Below, one piece after another: positions 59,439-64,000 of a stretch of 64,000 nt of DNA; positions within the stretch are counted from its first letter, which is position 1; every line of letters begins with the position of its first letter. The stretch comes from Streptomyces bottropensis ATCC 25435 (lineage in GTDB: Bacteria > Actinomycetota > Actinomycetes > Streptomycetales > Streptomycetaceae), in contig NZ_KB911581.1 of assembly GCF_000383595.1 (NCBI RefSeq), positions 4,682,496 through 4,746,495 of the forward strand. Reading direction: 5' to 3'. The translations under genes were made by a program, and so were the position numbers. The notes under the pieces were generated by a model. That model had not been told where the DNA came from. It made no database searches and was given only the letters and a program-made list of their open reading frames with translations.

Positions 59439-59582
59439 GTCCCTCAGCCTGGCACAGGCGCCGCCGGCCGCCGGGCTTCTGCCTGCTCCAGGGGGTGGGT
59501 CGTACTCCTCCAGCTCCTCCAGGCGGACGGCTTCGGCGCCGCCGTCGCATGCCGCCGCGACACCACCGCCCGAGCGTGGGTC

Positions 59583-60518
59583 CTACGGGGCTCCGTGCGC
59601 ACCCCGGGCCCCGCCCACGCCCCGGGCCGTGCGTCGCGCTCCCAGCAGCGTCCGTGCCGTGGCCGGCACGGACGGGGACGCCGAACCGCGCAGCAGCCTC
59701 GCCCCCCGCGCGAACGCCGCGTCCGCGGTGAGCAGTTCGATGTCGACGACCGTCCGCAGGAGCACTCCACCGGGGCCCTGCGTGAGCACCGGCAGAGCCC
59801 TCGCCGCCCGCAGGCGGACACGGGACGCCTCGATCTGATCCTCCACCAACTCCCGTACGCCCGACGACTCGCGGCCCTCCGCGAGATCCTCCGCCGTGAC
59901 CGAGAAGCGCTTCAGCGTCTCGGCCGGGATGCCCAGGCGTCCTTCCGGGAGGTCCTCGGCCAGGTCGTTGACGAAGTCCAGCCGCTGGCTGCCCTCCATG
60001 AGCGTCCGGCAGGCCGCGCGGAACCGTCCGTCGTCGCCCTCGGGGCCCAGCAGCGACGCGACCAGCATGAACGCGGGCAGCGAGTAGGCGTCCACATAGG
60101 CCTGGTAGTCGGCCTCGGTGGCGAAACCGGTGAACTCCAGGTCGGCGGTCGCGGTGTCCAGATACCGCTCCACCGCCACGCGCAGTCCCGGACGGGCCGC
60201 CGCACTGTTCAGCAGCGCGCGGATCAACGGATCGGTGCTCACTCCCGTCTCCAGCGCGCCGCGCACCTCCCGCTCCCACGACGCCCACGCCGAGACCCGC
60301 GACTGCTTCGGGCCGGTGTCCAAGAGGTCGTCGCTGTGGTGCATCATCGCCGTCGCCGCCACGACGTGCGGCAACAGCGCCCGCGGCAACAGCAACCGGG
60401 CGGCGAGGTAGGAGGTGCGCCGGGCCCGCGCCACCAGGTCCCGCTGTCGGTCGTAGTCCCGCCGCGATTCCGGATCGCGCACGCCTGCTGCGTCCAGGCT
60501 CCGCTTCCACGTGCTCAT
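59583..60518 (-). CDS. phytoene/squalene synthase-family prenyl condensing enzyme
   Basis: A 311-residue enzyme of the head-to-head prenyl synthase family. Both Asp-rich motifs are present: DDLLD (63-67) and DFVNDLAED (181-189) on paired helices. The usual partners (crtE, crtI, shc, hpnC/D) are not in the neighbourhood, so it may act with genes elsewhere or make an unusual product. The start is ATG 60518. Confidence 0.88.
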   Translation of the reverse strand: MSTWKRSLDAAGVRDPESRRDYDRQRDLVARARRTSYLAARLLLPRALLPHVVAATAMMHHSDDLLDTGPKQSRVSAWASWEREVRGALETGVSTDPLIRALLNSAAARPGLRVAVERYLDTATADLEFTGFATEADYQAYVDAYSLPAFMLVASLLGPEGDDGRFRAACRTLMEGSQRLDFVNDLAEDLPEGRLGIPAETLKRFSVTAEDLAEGRESSGVRELVEDQIEASRVRLRAARALPVLTQGPGGVLLRTVVDIELLTADAAFARGARLLRGSASPSVPATARTLLGARRTARGVGGARGAHGAP

Positions 60519-60685
60519 ACGCCGATCGTAGGCGGCACGCCGAGGCGCCTGCGATGCCCGCGGACCTGCCCCTTCGGCTCTTGCGCGAGCCGGTGCGCGG
60601 GGGCGGACGCGCCGCGACCGAGGTGATCCGCGCGTGTAAGGATGTCGGCGCGAAGGCCCGGCGGGGACATCGGAGATGGGACGCA

Positions 60686-61672
60686 ATGATCGGGACCGTG
60701 TTCCGCAGTGCGGACGTGCCGGCGGAGGACAGATTCGACTTCTGGCGGGAACTGCTCGGCACGACACGGGCGAGCGAGGCGATCAGCCCTCATTCGGCGG
60801 ACTTCTGGGGGGAGTTGCGCCTGATGGAGCTGGGCCCGGTGACCGTGTGGCCGGCGTCGTTCCTGCCCTCGCGCTACCGGCGTGACCAGCGGATGGTGCG
60901 CCGGTCCGACCCTGAGCTGTACCACCTGACACTGCTGCTGGACGGGGGCCTGGCCCTCGACCACGCCGACCGGTGCGACACGTTCGGCCCGCGCGATCTG
61001 CACCTGGCCGACAGTTCGCGGCCGTACGACATCCGGTCGGCGGACGGCGGGGGGACCGGGGTCATCAAGGGGGTGGGCGTCGACTTCCCCAAGGCACGGT
61101 TCCCGCTGCCGCCGCACCAGGTCCGGGAGTTGCTCGGCCGAGGGCTGTCCGGCCGGGAGGGCATGGGCGCCCTGCTGGCGGACTTCCTCATCGGCCTGGA
61201 GCGGCAGGCCGACTCCCTCCAGCCGTCCGACGCGCCACGGCTGGGCACGGTCGTCCTCGATCTGCTGTCGGCCTGGTTCGCCCACGCGCTGGAGGCCGAG
61301 GCGGCCCTGTCCCCGGAGACGCGTCTGCACGCGCTGATGCGTCGCATCCAGGCGTTCATCCGGCAGAACCTGCACGACCCGGAACTGACGCCTCCGGTGA
61401 TCGCCGCCGCACACCACATCTCTCTCAGCTACCTCCACCGCGTCTTCCAGCAGCAGACGGGCGGCGAGACCGTGGCCGCCTGGATCCGCGCCCGGCGTCT
61501 GGAGGGCGCGGGCCGCGACCTGGCGGACCCGTCCCTGCGCGCCACACCGATCCATGTCATCGCCGCCCGCTGGGGCATGCCCCGTGCCTCCGACTTCACC
61601 CGCGCCTTCCGCACCGCCCATGGAATCGCACCCAGCGAGTTCCGGCTGCGGGCGTTGTCCGAACGTCGATGA
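60686..61672 (+). CDS. AraC-family regulator
   Basis: A 328-residue regulator: an N-terminal cupin-like region (AraC_binding_2: FRSADVPAEDRFDFWRELL) and a C-terminal AraC helix-turn-helix pair (VIAAAHHISLSYLHRVFQQQTGGETVAAWIRARRLEGAGRDL). It diverges from the prenyl synthase gene by 167 bases. Its target and inducer are unknown. Confidence 0.92.
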   Translation: MIGTVFRSADVPAEDRFDFWRELLGTTRASEAISPHSADFWGELRLMELGPVTVWPASFLPSRYRRDQRMVRRSDPELYHLTLLLDGGLALDHADRCDTFGPRDLHLADSSRPYDIRSADGGGTGVIKGVGVDFPKARFPLPPHQVRELLGRGLSGREGMGALLADFLIGLERQADSLQPSDAPRLGTVVLDLLSAWFAHALEAEAALSPETRLHALMRRIQAFIRQNLHDPELTPPVIAAAHHISLSYLHRVFQQQTGGETVAAWIRARRLEGAGRDLADPSLRATPIHVIAARWGMPRASDFTRAFRTAHGIAPSEFRLRALSERR

Positions 61673-61694
61673 GCGCGGACGCTAGGTTGGGTCC

Positions 61695-62237
61695 ATGTAC
61701 GTGACGCGGGTCTCCAGACATGTGAACGCCGCACGTGCGGACGTGTACCGGGCGCTGGTGGACGCGGACGCGATCGCGCGATGGCGGGTCCCGGACGGCA
61801 TGAGCGCCGAGGTGCACGAGTTCGACGCCCGTGAGGGAGGCAGGTTCCGTGTCTCCCTCACCTACGACACGCCGGCCGGGACCGGCAAGTCGGCCTCCCA
61901 CACCGACACCTACCACGGCCACTTCGCGCGACTCGTGTCCGACGAGGAGGTGGTCGAGGTCCTCCGGTTCGAGTCGGACGACCCCGCGCTGCGCGGCGCG
62001 ATGACGATGACCACCCGGCTCACCGACGCGGACGGCGGCACCGAGGTCCTCGTCGTGCACGAAGGCATCCCCGACGCCGTGCCGACCGCCGACAACGAGA
62101 CGGGCACCCGCATGGCACTGGAGAACCTGGCCCGGCTGGTCGAGGGTTCCTGGTCGCCCGCCGGGCCGGTTCGCCGCCTGCGCGGCGAAGGGTCGTCACC
62201 GGCCGGACCCGGGCGGGACATCGCTCCGGAGCGCTGA
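61695..62237 (+). CDS. SRPBCC/AHSA1-family protein
   Basis: A 180-residue protein of the AHSA1/START type: VTRVSRHVNAARADVYRALVDADAIARWRVPDGM at the start, EGGRFRVSLTYDTPAG in the middle, and a C-terminal helix ETGTRMALENLARLVEG. The last 25 residues are a Pro/Gly-rich tail. The ligand is unknown. It lies 22 bases after the AraC gene and may be co-transcribed. Confidence 0.88.
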   Translation: MYVTRVSRHVNAARADVYRALVDADAIARWRVPDGMSAEVHEFDAREGGRFRVSLTYDTPAGTGKSASHTDTYHGHFARLVSDEEVVEVLRFESDDPALRGAMTMTTRLTDADGGTEVLVVHEGIPDAVPTADNETGTRMALENLARLVEGSWSPAGPVRRLRGEGSSPAGPGRDIAPER

Positions 62238-62462
62238 GCGGGACGTTCGCGGCCGGTGCGCGACAGTGGCGGTGAGCGGAGGGTCGTGTCGCTGTGCCGG
62301 CTGTTCTGCGCCCGCGATCGCCACGACGAGGTCGGCCGGACCGGACCGCCGTGCCGCCCCAGCTCGGACACACCGCCGGCCCTGCCCCCGCGTGCGATCG
62401 CGAGCGGCGCTCCCCTCAGACGGGGGTAGTGGATCGAAAGACTCCGGTTCAGGGTGAGGGGC

Positions 62463-63506
62463 ATGACAGAACTGCAGACCTTCGTACTGCCCCCGGTGGT
62501 TGACGGCAGTGACGTGGACAAGGCACTGGGCCAGGCGCTGATCGCCGCCTGGCAGGCGGACGGCATCTTCCAGATCCAGGCGACCCCGGAACAGGAAGCC
62601 GCCACCGAGCGGGCCCTCGAAGCCTCCCGGGGCTTCTTCGGCCGCCCGTTCGAGGAGAAGGCCGGGCACGTGTCCGACCTCACCTACAGCGGCTACGTCG
62701 CCTCGGGCGAGGAGGAGACGGCCGGGGAGAAGGACGGCTCGGAGATCTACACCGTCTGCCCCGACATCCCCGAGGACGACGCCCGGGTCGTCGACAAGTG
62801 GCCGTGTCACGGCCCCGCCCCCTGGCCTTCGGAGCAGTACGCCGATGCCATGAAGGGCTACATGGGCGCCGTGGGCGACATCGGCGAGAGACTGCTCCGC
62901 CTGGTCGCCCTGGGCCTCGGTCTGGACGACATGGACCACTTCACGAAGCTCACCGAGGACGGCTGGCACCACATGCGGGTCCTGCGCTTCCCGCGGGCGG
63001 ACGCCACCTCCGAGCGGGGCATCGGCTCGCACACCGACTACGGTCTGCTGGTCATCGCGGTCCAGGACGACGTGGGCGGCCTCTACATCCGCCCGCCGGT
63101 ACCGGGCGAGACCCGCGGCCGCAACTGGCTGGCCGACGAGTCCATGGCCGGGCGGTACGAGAACGAGGAGCCCTGGACCTTCGTCACCCCGGTCTCCGCG
63201 GTCTTCACCGTCTTCCCCGGTGACATCATGCAGTTCATCACCGGCGGCACCCTGCTCTCCACCCCGCACAAGGTGCGCCTGGCCGACCGCGAGCGGTACA
63301 CCATCGCGTACTTCCACGAGCCGTCCTTCCAGGCGGTCGCGCGGCCCCTGGACGGGGGCGGCCAGGACGAGTTCATCCACTACGGGACGCACTTCACCAA
63401 CATGTTCATGCGCTGCTACCCCGACCGCGCCGCCACCGCGCGCATCGAGAACGAGGAGCGGCTCGCCGTCCTCGAACGCCTCCGCAAGGAGGCCCTCAAC
63501 TCCTGA
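62463..63506 (+). CDS. efe: ethylene-forming enzyme homologue (2-oxoglutarate/Fe(II) oxygenase)
   Basis: A 347-residue oxygenase that resembles the Pseudomonas ethylene-forming enzyme (350 residues) along its whole length: SDLTYSGYVASGEE, GWHHMRVLRFP and HFTNMFMRCYPDR are the same. Iron ligands His190, Asp192 and His269 and the 2-oxoglutarate Arg278 are present. Residues important for ethylene formation in the Pseudomonas enzyme also match: Glu84, Arg172, Tyr193, Phe284 and Arg317. It should convert 2-oxoglutarate and arginine to ethylene, CO2, P5C and guanidine. ATG 62463 has GAGGGG ahead. No 2-oxoglutarate operon surrounds it. Confidence 0.9.
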   Translation: MTELQTFVLPPVVDGSDVDKALGQALIAAWQADGIFQIQATPEQEAATERALEASRGFFGRPFEEKAGHVSDLTYSGYVASGEEETAGEKDGSEIYTVCPDIPEDDARVVDKWPCHGPAPWPSEQYADAMKGYMGAVGDIGERLLRLVALGLGLDDMDHFTKLTEDGWHHMRVLRFPRADATSERGIGSHTDYGLLVIAVQDDVGGLYIRPPVPGETRGRNWLADESMAGRYENEEPWTFVTPVSAVFTVFPGDIMQFITGGTLLSTPHKVRLADRERYTIAYFHEPSFQAVARPLDGGGQDEFIHYGTHFTNMFMRCYPDRAATARIENEERLAVLERLRKEALNS

Positions 63507-63543
63507 CCGGCTTCCACGGGTGTCCGTGCCGGTTTCCCCGCCG

Positions 63544-64000
63544 TCAGGGCAGCAGGCCCAGACGGCGGGCCGTCATGACCGTCTCCATCCGGGTGTGGCA
63601 GCCGAGCCGGCGCATCGCGCTGCGCAGATAACTCTTCACCGTCTCGGCGCGAAGGCCGAGTTCGTCCGCCACGTCGGCATTGGTCCGCCCCAGCGCGACG
63701 CAGGACAGCACGTCGAGTTCGCGTGCCGAGAGAGCGCTCAGGGGGTGGGAGGCGGGGGCCCCGGTGCCGGCGCCGGCCAGTTTGTCGCACACACCGACGA
63801 CCCGGTCGCGCGCCTCGTCGTCCGGGAGCCGCTGGGCGAGGATGCGCAGTTCGGCGTAGGCCTCACGGATCGTCTCCCACCGGGGGGACGTGGGACGCTC
63901 GGACCCCTCGGCACGCTCCGAGGAAGCACGCAGGCTGTCGAGGCGACGCGTCACCTCGTCCCGCACCGCCAGGCTCTGCTCCAGGTCGCGGGCGGCCCGC
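63544..64000 (-). CDS. LuxR-type response regulator or transcriptional regulator (partial, cut by the window edge)
   Basis: A LuxR-type regulator running off the right end of the window. The C-terminal helix-turn-helix is clear (LSARELDVLSCVALGRTNADVADELGLRAETVKSYLRSAMRRLG). The frame stays open to base 64000 with coding-like sequence (RAARDLEQSLAVRDEVTRRLDSLR), so the GTG at 63966 is unlikely to be the true start. The sensing part lies outside. It is convergent with the ethylene-forming enzyme homologue. Confidence 0.85.
   Translation of the reverse strand, partial: RAARDLEQSLAVRDEVTRRLDSLRASSERAEGSERPTSPRWETIREAYAELRILAQRLPDDEARDRVVGVCDKLAGAGTGAPASHPLSALSARELDVLSCVALGRTNADVADELGLRAETVKSYLRSAMRRLGCHTRMETVMTARRLGLLP

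Overview
The window is high-GC DNA with strong G/C bias at codon third positions, frequent GTG starts and a few TTG starts. Its gene families (melC tyrosinase, popR-clpP3P4, whiJ/DUF397 pairs, SigB-type sigma factors with many RsbT/PP2C partners, a streptophobe protein, DUF5133, DUF6777) are typical of Streptomyces. The mix of accessory and stress genes suits a chromosome arm. I saw no tRNA, rRNA, transposase, integrase or CRISPR array.

Layout. (1) 1-5.9 kb: the right end of a hydroxamate siderophore locus. It holds two FecCD permeases and an ATPase, then a formyltransferase and an ornithine N-hydroxylase diverging from an iron box; the assembly enzyme should lie left of the window. (2) 6-10.4 kb: a divergent streptophobe/DUF6777 pair and a secreted FG-GAP protein. 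(3) 10.6-14.9 kb: DinB, popR convergent with clpP3-clpP4 (PopR operator present; ClpP4 lacks the catalytic His), a VOC protein and TerC. (4) 14.9-28.8 kb: small metabolic and repair genes, including an SGNH lipoprotein, DUF3105, RNase HI with a zinc-ribbon tail, the melC1C2 operon, AlkB, AIM24, Nudix, a LysG/LysE pair with a clear operator, an MFS transporter and an aldo/keto reductase. (5) 28.8-32.9 kb: an extra mraY behind a tiny coupled ORF, then a decaying patch with GNAT and SDR pseudogenes and a perfect 31-bp palindrome.

(6) 32.9-37.7 kb: an NsdA-like regulator, a WhiJ-like regulator with its DUF397 partner, a degenerate P-loop protein, a DUF574 methyltransferase and a MarR. (7) 37.7-50.1 kb: a partner-switching island. 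A five-gene overlapping stressosome operon (RsbR-RsbS-RsbT, an ATPase-PP2C fusion and a GAF-PP2C) is followed by another PP2C-like protein with an Asp-to-Asn change, a second MarR, an anti-sigma antagonist, two divergent SigB-type sigma factors, two further anti-sigma-type ATPases and a PAS-GAF-PP2C phosphatase. Together these look like one dense module for environmental control of alternative sigma factors.

(8) 50.3-53.6 kb: a YbdK-type carboxylate-amine ligase, a small helical protein, and a rifampicin monooxygenase (Rox) preceded by a near-perfect rifamycin-associated element. (9) 53.8-58.6 kb: a four-gene operon with three PLP enzymes (Y4yA-type decarboxylase, SbnA-like cysteine synthase fused to rhodanese, class V aminotransferase/desulfurase) and a methyltransferase; this is a candidate undescribed small-molecule pathway. 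(10) 58.9-64 kb: GNAT, a lone phytoene/squalene synthase, an AraC regulator, an SRPBCC protein, a 2-oxoglutarate oxygenase that matches the ethylene-forming enzyme throughout its active site, and a LuxR-type regulator cut by the window edge.
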